A program made the translations under genes and the position numbers. Of a DNA stretch of 9,326 nucleotides, positions 1-6,377 are shown piece by piece. How positions within the stretch are numbered: position 1 is the stretch's first letter; the number at the start of each line of letters is the position of its first letter. Source of the stretch: Clostridia bacterium (GTDB taxonomy: Bacteria > Bacillota > Clostridia > UMGS1883); the NCBI GenBank assembly GCA_021202495.1, contig JAJQCX010000113.1, positions 1-9,326 of the forward strand, written 5' to 3'. The notes under the pieces were generated by a model. That model made no database searches. It saw only the letters and a program-made list of their open reading frames with translations, and had not been told where the DNA came from.

Positions 1-40
1 GAACTCCCGCGCAAAGCCCCAAAAGCTTCCGCGGGAGTTC
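1..40 (-). terminator. Hairpin, probable operon terminator
   Basis: Bases 1-11 and 30-40 form a perfect 11-bp inverted repeat around an 18-base loop. It begins 11 bases after the stop codon of the last gene of the minus-strand operon. A U-run, if there is one, would lie to the left of position 1 and cannot be seen. The placement suggests a terminator, but the intrinsic-terminator pattern is only half visible. Confidence 0.55.
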
Positions 41-51
41 TTGGTATTCAA

Positions 52-299
52 TTATACACATTCTCCGTTTTCCCACAATTCATCACACGCCAAGTCATTA
101 TCTTCATTCCAACAAATCCCATAACCGCCCGCGTCAACTCTTACCAATTCAAAAAGCCCGTCAACCGTTTTAAGGGTTTTAAAATCCTCCCAAATGTCAA
201 ACAAAGGTTGCACCAAATACCGTTTTTTTCTCCGGTTTCAAAGCTGACAAGCAGTTCGTAATTCGGCAATGTTTTAACATCCTTTACCTTATGAAACAT
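52..299 (-). pseudogene. DUF2442-type small protein, frame broken at an A7 run
   Basis: The start is ATG at 299, because GGAG sits 7 bases upstream (307-310); two in-frame upstream starts would place that site inside the gene. The first 26 or so residues (MFHKVKDVK, then ELLVSFETGEK) look like the start of DUF2442 proteins. At the seven-A run (223-229) the frame shifts: the zero frame ends early at 141. The -1 frame continues cleanly as RYLVQPLF, DGLFELVRVDAGGYGICW and DNDLACDELWENGECV, stopping at TAA 52-54. This is a full DUF2442 length of about 82 residues. The full domain recovered with one extra A argues for a recent indel, a sequencing error, or frameshifting at the slippery heptamer A AAA AAC. 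The function of DUF2442 is not established. It follows the Sir2 gene by 26 bases and is the last gene of the operon. Confidence 0.75.
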
Positions 300-325
300 A
301 GCGCCGCTCCTTACGATTTTTCTCA

Positions 326-1039
326 TCACAATTCCGAAAATACCTTCCCAATCGCGTCATGTATCACCAAATCCGCCTTGCTGTCCTGCGCCGTCACGCT
401 CTTATTTATCAAAACAAGATACTTCCCGTCAAAATAATTTATCAGCCCCGCCGCAGGATAAACTACAAGGCTCGTGCCGCCGATAATCAGCATATCCGCC
501 TTTGAAATTGCTTTCACCGCTCCGCGCATACAAGCATCGTCAAGCATTTCCTCGTACAAAACAACGTCCGGCTTTATAATCCCTCCGCAGTCGCACTTCG
601 GCACTCCGCGCGACTTTGTTACAGCGTCCAATCCGTAAAATTTCCCGCACTTCATGCAGTAATTTCGCATCACCGAGCCGTGCAGCTCAAACACGTTTTT
701 GCTCCCCGCCGCGGTATGCAGCGAATCGATGTTCTGCGTCACAATCGCCTTGAGTTTGCCTTTTTTTTCAAGCGCCGCCAAATATTCGTGCGCCGCGTTC
801 GGCTTCGCGTCCTCAAAAATCATCCTGTCGCGGTAAAAATCGTAAAACTCCTCCGTGTTCCGCTCAAAAAAGCTGCGGCTTATTATCATCTCCGGCGGAT
901 ATTTATATTTTTGATTGTACAGCCCGTCCACGCTTCTGAAATCGGGAATGCCGCTCTCCGTCGAAACGCCCGCCCCGCCGAAAAACACAATATTCTCACA
1001 TTCCTCAATCATGTCCCGCAATTTATCAATCTCAGCCAA
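326..1039 (-). CDS. cobB: Sir2-family NAD-dependent protein deacylase (sirtuin)
   Basis: This is a cytosolic sirtuin expected to remove acyl groups from protein lysines using NAD+, giving nicotinamide and O-acyl-ADP-ribose. The 237-residue length is typical of single-domain bacterial sirtuins. Visible motifs are the NAD-binding GGAGVSTESGIPDFRS (21-36), TQNID (101-105), catalytic His120 in LHGS, a zinc site of Cys128/Cys131 and Cys149/Cys151, GTSLVVYPAAGL (188-199) and LINKS (210-214). I see no Tyr/Arg pair of the desuccinylase type after the first motif, so plain deacetylation is the safer guess. The start codon is TTG at 1039. It lies 8 bp inside the end of the upstream gene, with AGAGG 6 bases before it, so translation is probably coupled. 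Sirtuin identity is near certain; the substrate is unknown. Confidence 0.95.
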   Translation of the reverse strand: MAEIDKLRDMIEECENIVFFGGAGVSTESGIPDFRSVDGLYNQKYKYPPEMIISRSFFERNTEEFYDFYRDRMIFEDAKPNAAHEYLAALEKKGKLKAIVTQNIDSLHTAAGSKNVFELHGSVMRNYCMKCGKFYGLDAVTKSRGVPKCDCGGIIKPDVVLYEEMLDDACMRGAVKAISKADMLIIGGTSLVVYPAAGLINYFDGKYLVLINKSVTAQDSKADLVIHDAIGKVFSEL

Positions 1040-1445
1040 TGTACGCCTCTCCCTTCAAATTCACCGTGATGACGATGATGGCAATTCCGACGACAAGCAA
1101 AAACAGCCCCCATAAATTCTCAAGCAGCAAATCCTTTTTATCTGTCGCCGTCCGCTCCTTTCTGTCAACGTAAATCACAACTCTCTGCCCCACGGTTCCG
1201 CTCTCGCGCTTCATCGCCCGCGTTGAACGCACAACAAAGCCCTCGCCGTTTTCCTCATAGCGATAGACTTTGAAAAACCGCGTCTTCGTTCCGCCCGTAT
1301 TGTCGTAAATCTCGTCCTCCGCCTCGTCGATAACCTCCGCCTCGTATTTTCCCATGTCCTTTCTGTGAATGAGCTTTTCGACAAATAGAGTGTACAACCC
1401 GAACAGCGCCATAATCCCACCGATAATGTAAAATATCAGCTTCAT
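1032..1445 (-). CDS. DUF3592-like membrane protein with two transmembrane helices
   Basis: This 137-residue protein has a hydrophobic helix at each end (about 3-22 and 109-128) and a polar middle of some 80 residues. The middle resembles the DUF3592 pattern: YEAEVIDEAEDE, then FFKVYRYEENGEGFVVRS, then VGQRVVIYVDRKE, the usual beta-rich stretch of a VGxxVxVYYDP type. The start at ATG 1445 is chosen because AAGGAGG lies 7 bases upstream (1453-1459); an in-frame GTG/ATG extension to 1499 would read through that site. Its ATG overlaps the TGA of the upstream peptidase-like gene (ATGA), and its own end overlaps the sirtuin gene by 8 bp. DUF3592 has no known function. Assignment rests on layout and a few motifs. 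Confidence 0.75.
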   Translation of the reverse strand: MKLIFYIIGGIMALFGLYTLFVEKLIHRKDMGKYEAEVIDEAEDEIYDNTGGTKTRFFKVYRYEENGEGFVVRSTRAMKRESGTVGQRVVIYVDRKERTATDKKDLLLENLWGLFLLVVGIAIIVITVNLKGEAYIG

Positions 1446-1882
1446 CTTTCTGCCTCCTTTTTTAAATGCCTTCTTAAATAATCCTTCACATGAATGCAAA
1501 ACCGCCGTATAAAAAGCGTTTTTAAGTAAATCGCGCTCTCTTTCCGCTCCTTTCCCTCCCGCACGATTTTCGTCACATAGGCGAAAATCATGTCCTCGTT
1601 TATTTTTTCAAAATAATATTGATTATCCCCGCAAACCCAAATGCCGTCTCCCTCAATTTTTATTACCCTGTGCATAACATATTTTCCGTTTCTTCTCACG
1701 AAAAACACAATGTCGTTTTTCTTCGCCCCGCCCTCATACTTTTCAATCGTCACCGAATCGCTCGACCCTTTTATGCAGGGCAGCATACTTGTGCCTCCCG
1801 GCTTAAACGTAAAAACACAGCCCTCGTTAAAGCACTTGTCAATCAGCGGACGCATATCGACCATTTTCATTTTTTCTTCCAT
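1442..1882 (-). CDS. S24/S26 peptidase-like protein (signal-peptidase fold)
   Basis: This 146-residue protein carries the core of the LexA/signal peptidase fold. Ser32 lies in PGGTSMLP, the position of the nucleophile in S26 peptidases. His71 in YVMHRVI occupies the place of the general base, as in the Ser/His (Sec11/SipW-like) type rather than the Ser/Lys type. GDNQ (85-88) is the usual glycine-aspartate motif near the end of the catalytic core. Unlike true signal peptidases it has no obvious N-terminal membrane anchor, and its C-terminus (about 109-146) is very basic. The start is ATG 1882, which shares a base with the TGA of the alkyltransferase gene (TGATG); GGAGG lies about 10 bases upstream. 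A TTG at 1885 is an alternative. The fold is well supported. Activity and target are not known, and it may be a soluble processing protease. Confidence 0.8.
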   Translation of the reverse strand: MEEKMKMVDMRPLIDKCFNEGCVFTFKPGGTSMLPCIKGSSDSVTIEKYEGGAKKNDIVFFVRRNGKYVMHRVIKIEGDGIWVCGDNQYYFEKINEDMIFAYVTKIVREGKERKESAIYLKTLFIRRFCIHVKDYLRRHLKKEAER

Positions 1883-2328
1883 CAAACAATGCCCTCCGCT
1901 TCAAGAAGCTTCTTTTTTATCTCCGGTCCCCCGGCAAACCCCGTCAACGCGCCGCTCTTTCCCACCACACGATGGCACGGCACAATAATCGCGACAGGGT
2001 TTTTCCCGCACGCACCGCCCACCGCACGCACAGCCTTACCGCAGCCTATCTCCTCCGCAATCTCCGAATAGCTCCGCGTCACGCCGTATGGTATTTTTTC
2101 AAGCGCCGCCCACACCTTTTTTTGAAACTCCGTTCCCATGAGCAAATAAGGCACATCAAAGGATTTTCTTTCCCCCGCAAGGTATTCCTCAATCTCCCCC
2201 GCGCACTTTTCCAAAAAAGAAGTTCTCCCGCTTTCCGCTCCTTTTCCAAACTCTGCCCTCACCAAAACGCCGTCCTCCTCCGACAGCGTAATAAACCCAA
2301 TCCCCGTCTCAAACACCGCACTTTTCAC
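1882..2328 (-). CDS. ogt: Methylated-DNA--protein-cysteine methyltransferase
   Basis: This enzyme repairs O6-alkylguanine (and O4-alkylthymine) in DNA by moving the alkyl group onto its own cysteine in a single-turnover reaction. The acceptor is Cys118 in PCHRV (117-121). Spacing from it matches human AGT exactly: arginine finger Arg101 (17 before), Asn110 (8 before), Tyr87 (31 before) and Glu145 (27 after). The active-site loop ALTGFAGG (127-134) and TEFQKKVW (66-73) are also typical. At 148 residues it is the short Ogt type, without the Ada regulatory domain. GTG at 2328 is preferred because GGAGG lies 7 bases upstream; TTG at 2331 is possible. It is the first gene of its operon. Confidence 0.95.
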   Translation of the reverse strand: MKSAVFETGIGFITLSEEDGVLVRAEFGKGAESGRTSFLEKCAGEIEEYLAGERKSFDVPYLLMGTEFQKKVWAALEKIPYGVTRSYSEIAEEIGCGKAVRAVGGACGKNPVAIIVPCHRVVGKSGALTGFAGGPEIKKKLLEAEGIV

Positions 2329-2357
2329 CAAATCCCCTCCCCATGCTCTATGTTATA

Positions 2358-2385
2358 ATTATACCACACAATAAAATTTCTTCAA
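2358..2385 (-). promoter_or_regulatory. Sigma-A promoter for the ogt operon
   Basis: On the minus strand there is a perfect -10 box TATAAT (2358-2363) preceded by TGG, making an extended -10. A -35 box TTGAAG (2380-2385) lies 16 bases upstream. Transcription would start near 2351, leaving a leader of about 23 bases before the GTG start with its GGAGG site. This is the best promoter in the window. Confidence 0.8.
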
Positions 2386-2426
2386 CCCCAAATATGCGCA
2401 TTATTACACACATTCATGCTGCAAAT

Positions 2427-2500
2427 AGGCTCCCCTGAAAGGAGAGCTGTCACGCCGCAGGCGTGACTGAGGGGTCTCAAACTCGGCTCCGCCGAGTTTG
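2427..2500. repeat. Palindromic intergenic repeat element
   Basis: The first part is a two-tier hairpin. CCCCT (2432-2436) can pair with AGGGG (2470-2474), enclosing a perfect 7-bp stem TCACGCC/GGCGTGA (2450-2456 and 2460-2466) with a GCA loop. Next comes a perfect 10-bp stem CAAACTCGGC/GCCGAGTTTG (2478-2487 and 2491-2500) with a TCC loop. This style of non-coding palindromic unit recurs in many Clostridia genomes; no transposase or coding frame accompanies it. It lies between the SLH terminator and the ogt promoter. Confidence 0.6.
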
Positions 2501-2506
2501 TACCTC

Positions 2507-2538
2507 AACTCCACACTCCACACTTCAAACTCCACACT
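2507..2538. repeat. Short degenerate tandem repeat (CCACACT units)
   Basis: CCACACT occurs three times (2511-2517, 2518-2524, 2532-2538). The 11-mer AACTCCACACT occurs twice (2507-2517 and 2528-2538), 21 bases apart. It fills the space between the palindromic repeat and the terminator stem. Slippage-type simple sequence is the likely origin; no function is implied. Confidence 0.6.
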
Positions 2539-2582
2539 GTACTAAAAACGCGGACGCCCCACAGCGTCCGCGTTTTTAGTAC
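2539..2582 (-). terminator. Intrinsic terminator of the SLH gene, symmetric
   Basis: A perfect 19-bp inverted repeat (2539-2557 and 2564-2582) surrounds a 6-base loop. On the minus strand the GC-rich core CGCGGACGC/GCGTCCGCG is followed directly by TTTTTAG, a normal intrinsic terminator. The symmetry gives the same pattern on the other strand. It begins 3 bases after the SLH gene's stop codon. Confidence 0.9.
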
Positions 2583-2585
2583 ATT

Positions 2586-4856
2586 TTAGCCCGTAATTAT
2601 CTTAATAATTCTCACCTTGCCGCCCTCGCTTATCGAAGCGTTGGCGTAAAATACTATCGTACCCGCAAGGCTCAGCGCATCGTCAAGCGAAACCGACTTA
2701 AATTCTCCCGCATACGCTCCCGCGTACACCGCCACATCGTCCGCCATCAAATAGCTCTGTCCGTTCATCTTGATGATGTTGTCCGTATATCCGTTTATCG
2801 ACGTACCCGTCGCAACGCGTGTCAGCTGCTTAACCTCGACGCCCGAAATTCCGCTGTAATAGCTCACCGCGTCGCCCGCCGAGAAGGAATTGTACGTTCC
2901 GGAAAATGTCGTCGTCACGCCGTTCACCAGCATCGTATATGTGCCGTCATTATCGTCCGGCACCTCAATCATCATGCCGTAGGTGTTTCTGTTGCCCGAA
3001 ACGTTGTCAACGTAAAGCACGAGGATCTCGCCCTTCGCGTTGTAAACAACGTGCTTAACCTTCGCCGCGCGCAGCGTTATTCCGTCCAAATCCGCAAGCG
3101 TAATCTTGCTCACCGCCGCGTCGTAGTCGTCGCCGTCCTCATATTCCAATATCGAATAGTCGCTCGCGAGCGCCACGCCGCCGACAGTCTTTGTGTCTTT
3201 GTCAACCTTGCCCGTAATCGTCACCGATTTCGGAAACGTCAGCTTTGCGTAGGAATTTTCAAAATCCACTTCGCAAAACTTACCCGCCTTTTCCTCATAG
3301 TCGTCCGTGTCGGTGAGGTAGCTCATCTCGCTGCCGTCCGCCATCAAAATATTAACGTAATATTCCGCTCTGCCCTTTTTGTCATCGTCCTCGGAAATTC
3401 TCTCCTCGGTTCCGATAACAACGCCGTATATCGAAATATCCGCGCTCGTCAAGTCAACAACGTCCACAACCTCGCCGTCCGTGCCCAAAAGCAGCGTCAC
3501 GCGGTCGCCAATCTTAAACGCGCCCTCGCTCTCGTTCATCTTGGAAATAGCCGTCGAAGAACCGAGCGTATATTCCTTGCCCGAAACAGTAACCGTCGAA
3601 ACGTTTGCCTTAATCGGCGAAGCGTCCTCATAAACGCCTGTCACGCGGTCGTTATACGCGTAAAGCGTGTTTGTCTTTTCCGAATAGTAGCACACATCGT
3701 ACTGCTCGATGTCGGAAAGCGAAGCCGTAATACCCTTTCTTATTACCTTCAGCGTCGAAAGGTCGCTGTAGCTGAAGAGCGACGAAACCGTGCTTGTCGA
3801 TTCAACGGTCTTGGGTCCCTGCAGCGTGTACTCGTTCAAGAGAATGTACTGCAAAACCGAGCCCTTGTAGAACATCGTCAGCGTACTGCCCTCTGTAATT
3901 CCCACAAGGTCTGCCGCCGTCGTCTTGCTGCCGTTCTTGTAAACCGGCGTTTCAACATCGTAATACAGCGTATCGCCGCTGTCTGTCAAAATCGCAACGT
4001 TAGTCGAGTTTGTTTCCGTGTAAACTCTCGTCGTAACATAGCTTTCGCTGCTCATGTTTTCGTTCTGCATGAACGCCACAATTTCGCTGTCGTCGTTTAC
4101 GACAACCGTTCCCTCGTAGCCCACTTCAAAATCAAGGTCAAGCGCACCCTTCTTGAATGTTCCCGCGCTCGTTTGGATTTCGTTTTCAAGCAGCGCCGAG
4201 TTTTCCTCTCTTGTCGCCGTGATAACCGTGTCCTCATAGACCTCAACGTCCATGTTCGTCACAAGCTGCGCTCCGCTCTTCATGTCGGTAAAGAGTGCTC
4301 TGTAAATAAAGAGCGCCGCCACACCGCGTGTTATAACATCGTCCGAATCAAACGTCACGCCCTCTGTAATCTTGAGCGCCGCCGCCTTATCGATGTAGCC
4401 CTGCGGCCACTTGTAGCCCACGTCCTCGGCCGTGTAACCCAAAAGTCTTATAAGAATTGTCAATGCCTGCGCATATGTTATCTCATCGTTCGCGCCGAAG
4501 CTGCCGTCCGGGTATCCTTCAATAATACCCTCGCTCGCAACAACGCTTACAAAGTTTGAATACCAGTCTGACGAGGACACGTCCGAAAAAGCGTCCGTTC
4601 TCGTAACTGCTTCGTCAGCCTTGCCCAAAAGATATACCGCAATTTTCGCAAACTGCGCTCTCGTCAGCGAATCATCGGGATGAAAGTTTCCGTCGCCGTA
4701 GCCCGACAAAACGTCAAGCGCACTCAAAACCTCAACTGCGGTTCCCATCTCGCTGCTCGCGTCAACGTCCGCATAAGTCGCCGCAAACGTCGGCAGCGAC
4801 GAAACAGACAACGCGAAGGCAAGAGCAAGAACAAGCGCGGTTATTTTCTTAATCAT
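2586..4856 (-). CDS. Secreted SLH-domain surface protein
   Basis: This 756-residue exported protein is predicted to bind cell-wall polysaccharide. Residues 1-25 are a signal peptide (two lysines, hydrophobic core, then PTFA before A26). Three SLH domains follow at about 29-75, 88-140 and 148-190, marked by SGYGDGNFHPDDSLTRAQFA, EGYPDGSFGANDEITYAQA and a more degenerate third copy ending DDVITRGVAALFIYRAL. Residues 200-756 are rich in beta-forming, Thr/Ser/Asp residues and look like several divergent modules, each starting with a V-Y/I-G-V-like strand and ending in a 'GDxVxLxxxxxGEVVxVxxL' pattern (for example 447-469 and 658-680). I recognise no enzyme motif. It may be an S-layer or wall-associated protein. 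The start has AAAGGA 11 bases upstream. It stands alone, with repeat-filled gaps on both sides. Confidence 0.9.
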   Translation of the reverse strand: MIKKITALVLALAFALSVSSLPTFAATYADVDASSEMGTAVEVLSALDVLSGYGDGNFHPDDSLTRAQFAKIAVYLLGKADEAVTRTDAFSDVSSSDWYSNFVSVVASEGIIEGYPDGSFGANDEITYAQALTILIRLLGYTAEDVGYKWPQGYIDKAAALKITEGVTFDSDDVITRGVAALFIYRALFTDMKSGAQLVTNMDVEVYEDTVITATREENSALLENEIQTSAGTFKKGALDLDFEVGYEGTVVVNDDSEIVAFMQNENMSSESYVTTRVYTETNSTNVAILTDSGDTLYYDVETPVYKNGSKTTAADLVGITEGSTLTMFYKGSVLQYILLNEYTLQGPKTVESTSTVSSLFSYSDLSTLKVIRKGITASLSDIEQYDVCYYSEKTNTLYAYNDRVTGVYEDASPIKANVSTVTVSGKEYTLGSSTAISKMNESEGAFKIGDRVTLLLGTDGEVVDVVDLTSADISIYGVVIGTEERISEDDDKKGRAEYYVNILMADGSEMSYLTDTDDYEEKAGKFCEVDFENSYAKLTFPKSVTITGKVDKDTKTVGGVALASDYSILEYEDGDDYDAAVSKITLADLDGITLRAAKVKHVVYNAKGEILVLYVDNVSGNRNTYGMMIEVPDDNDGTYTMLVNGVTTTFSGTYNSFSAGDAVSYYSGISGVEVKQLTRVATGTSINGYTDNIIKMNGQSYLMADDVAVYAGAYAGEFKSVSLDDALSLAGTIVFYANASISEGGKVRIIKIITG

Positions 4857-4919
4857 GCAAATTTCATTCCTTTACTGTAAATTTTTATATCGTCTCTCCC
4901 TCAAAGGGAATGTAATTTT

Positions 4920-4949
4920 GTAATACCTCAATCCGCCCAAGCCTTACAA
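4920..4949 (-). promoter_or_regulatory. Weak candidate promoter for the SLH gene
   Basis: TTGTAA (4944-4949) and TATTAC (4920-4925) on the minus strand match the sigma-A boxes at four of six positions each, with an 18-base spacer. The palindromic elements and hairpin upstream would block read-through from the exporter operon, so the gene probably needs its own promoter. A TATAAA at 4884-4889 lacks a fitting -35 box. Confidence 0.3.
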
Positions 4950-4961
4950 TTACACACTATC

Positions 4962-5011
4962 TTGGTTGTAGGGCGGGGGTTTATCCCCCGCCGCGGCTGC
5001 CGCCCAACCAA
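4962..5011. repeat. GC-rich palindromic element, copy 1
   Basis: An inner perfect 8-bp stem GGCGGGGG/CCCCCGCC (4972-4979 and 4985-4992) lies within a longer inverted repeat. TTGGTT plus GGGCGG (4962-4967, 4971-4976) can pair with CCGCCCAACCAA (5000-5011), with a 3-base bulge. The left end ATCTTGG-TTGTAGGG is shared with copy 2, 66 bases away. Such TGTAGGGGCG-type palindromes are common non-coding repeats in bacteria. Confidence 0.6.
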
Positions 5012-5024
5012 AGAGTATCTCACC

Positions 5025-5074
5025 ATCTTGACTGTAGGGGCGGGGCTTGCCCCGCCCGCCGCGCCCGCAGGCGC
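5025..5074. repeat. GC-rich palindromic element, copy 2
   Basis: The element opens with ATCTTGACTGTAGGGG, matching the left end of copy 1. A perfect 9-bp stem GGGCGGGGC/GCCCCGCCC (5038-5046 and 5049-5057) with a 2-base loop is followed by a small GCGCC/GGCGC stem (5061-5065 and 5070-5074). The inner sequences differ from copy 1 while the palindromic form is kept. Confidence 0.6.
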
Positions 5075-5081
5075 TTAAAAT

Positions 5082-5104
5082 CAAATTTTGCCCCGCAAAA
5101 TTTG
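5082..5104 (-). terminator. Terminator-like hairpin after the exporter operon
   Basis: A perfect 10-bp stem CAAATTTTGC/GCAAAATTTG encloses a 3-base loop (5092-5094). On the minus strand it is followed by ATTTTAAG. The stem is AT-rich and lies 68 bases past the permease stop, so it could be a terminator or another repeat palindrome. Confidence 0.4.
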
Positions 5105-5171
5105 TTCCTTCATTGTACATTGTCAATTAGACCATACCCCATATCATAATGTAAAGCTTTAAGCCCGAACT

Positions 5172-6377
5172 TTACTCATAACGTAACGCGTCAACGGGGT
5201 TCATCTGCGCCGCTCTTCTCGCCGGATACATACCGAATCCTATGCCCATCGCAACCGAGAACAGGAATGAACCCAAAATCGTTCCTAACTGCTCTGTAAT
5301 TGTCAATACCGGCATATCCATCATCGTACACACTCCGGCGGCCCCGCCGACGCCCAACACAATTCCGATAATACCTCCGAGCCCGCTTATAACCGCACTC
5401 TCAATGAGGAACTGCGTCAAAATCGTGCCTTCTCTTGCTCCGATTGATTTTCTTATACCAATCTCTTTCGTTCTCTCTGTAACCGTTACGAGCATGATGT
5501 TCATAATGCCTATGCCCGCAACAACCAGCGAAATTCCCGCGATACCTGCCGCAAGGTATGTCATCGAGCCCAACGCGTCGTCAATGCTCGACACCATTTC
5601 CGCCTGGTCCTGTACGTTGTACAAGTCGTCGTCCTGGAATATCTTATACAGGAAGCTCTCTATCGCCGCCGTCGCCTGAGACGTGTAGTCGCTCGACGTC
5701 GCCGACACCGCAAACGAGGTTATCATCGCGTTTCTGAAAAAGCGCTGCGCCGTCGTATACGGAAGGATGATTATATCATCGTCGCCGCCTTCGGAAACGT
5801 TCGAGCTCTTCTGGTCGAGCACGCCGATTACCGTGTAAACGTCCGTAGAGGTCGCCGTACCGAGTCTGACCTCCTGCCCCACCGGGCTCTGCCCGTTAAA
5901 GAGCTCGTTTACCTGATATTGCCCTACCAGGCACACCTTGTTTCTGTTTTCAATGTCCGCCTCCGTGATAAATCTTCCCTCTTCAACAGAGCGGTTCTTT
6001 ATTTCCGGGTATTCCGGGCTCACGCCGTAAGCGGTGGAAGTAACGTCCTCGTCGCCGTATTTCATCGTTACCGACGACGTAACAAGGGGAGTGAAGCTTG
6101 AAATGTATTCCGAGTTTTCCTCCACCATTTCCTCAATGTCTTCAACCGAAACGCTTCGCGTACTGCCCCAAATACGGGTTATCGAAACGCTTATCAGGTT
6201 TGTACCCATGCTTTCAAGCTCTGTTTTCATCTGCTTTGTCGTCGATGAAACAAGGCTTACCAAAATGATAACCGCGCCAACGCCGATGATAATACCGAGC
6301 ATCGTCAGAAAGGAACGTACTTTGCTTGCCCAAACGGCCGAAAACGCCATTTTGAAGCTCATAATAATAGTATTCAT
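5172..6377 (-). CDS. ABC exporter permease, MacB/FtsX family (YknZ-like)
   Basis: This is the membrane subunit of a type VII (mechanotransmission) ABC exporter. With ATG 6377 it has 401 residues, the usual length. Helix 1 (about 23-45) follows the typical SKVRSFLTMLGIIIGVGAVI signature. An extracellular MacB periplasmic-core domain spans about 46-270. Three C-terminal helices follow (about 274-298, 325-350, 364-384), with TERTKEIGIRKSIGA (300-314) in the first cytoplasmic loop and the terminal PARRAAQMNPVDALRYE. ATG 6377 forms an ATGA overlap with the ATPase stop; TTG 6383, closer to the AGGGGG site, would add two residues. There is no fused ATPase, unlike E. coli MacB. The gene order adaptor-ATPase-permease matches B. 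subtilis yknX-yknY-yknZ. The substrate cannot be read from sequence. Confidence 0.93.
   Translation of the reverse strand: MNTIIMSFKMAFSAVWASKVRSFLTMLGIIIGVGAVIILVSLVSSTTKQMKTELESMGTNLISVSITRIWGSTRSVSVEDIEEMVEENSEYISSFTPLVTSSVTMKYGDEDVTSTAYGVSPEYPEIKNRSVEEGRFITEADIENRNKVCLVGQYQVNELFNGQSPVGQEVRLGTATSTDVYTVIGVLDQKSSNVSEGGDDDIIILPYTTAQRFFRNAMITSFAVSATSSDYTSQATAAIESFLYKIFQDDDLYNVQDQAEMVSSIDDALGSMTYLAAGIAGISLVVAGIGIMNIMLVTVTERTKEIGIRKSIGAREGTILTQFLIESAVISGLGGIIGIVLGVGGAAGVCTMMDMPVLTITEQLGTILGSFLFSVAMGIGFGMYPARRAAQMNPVDALRYE

Larger units (their letters stand above)
4857..5171. other. 315-bp gap filled with palindromes, no gene
   Basis: No convincing coding frame is present on either strand. From right to left it holds a segment just after the permease stop with the near-repeat ACATTGTCAATT/ATTGTACATTG, an AT-rich terminator-like hairpin, two GC-rich palindromic elements, a weak candidate promoter, and a small TCCCT/AGGGA stem (4897-4909) in the SLH leader. 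Confidence 0.7.

Noticed and set aside
52..1039. Sirtuin plus small DUF2442 gene as a toxin-antitoxin or defence pair
   Set aside because: The sirtuin is a stand-alone housekeeping type without a fused defence domain, and the DUF2442 frame is broken. Nothing else nearby suggests a defence island.
680..1069. Plus-strand frame opposite the sirtuin
   Set aside because: The opposite strand encodes intact catalytic and zinc motifs; this frame has none.
3051..4559. A 502-codon open frame on the plus strand
   Set aside because: It lies wholly antisense to the SLH gene. Its translation is dominated by Arg, Val, His and Asn, with no recognisable domain, and arises from the codon bias of the real gene.
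4962..5104. CRISPR-like array
   Set aside because: The repeats are palindromic, differ from each other, and there are only two copies without regular spacers.
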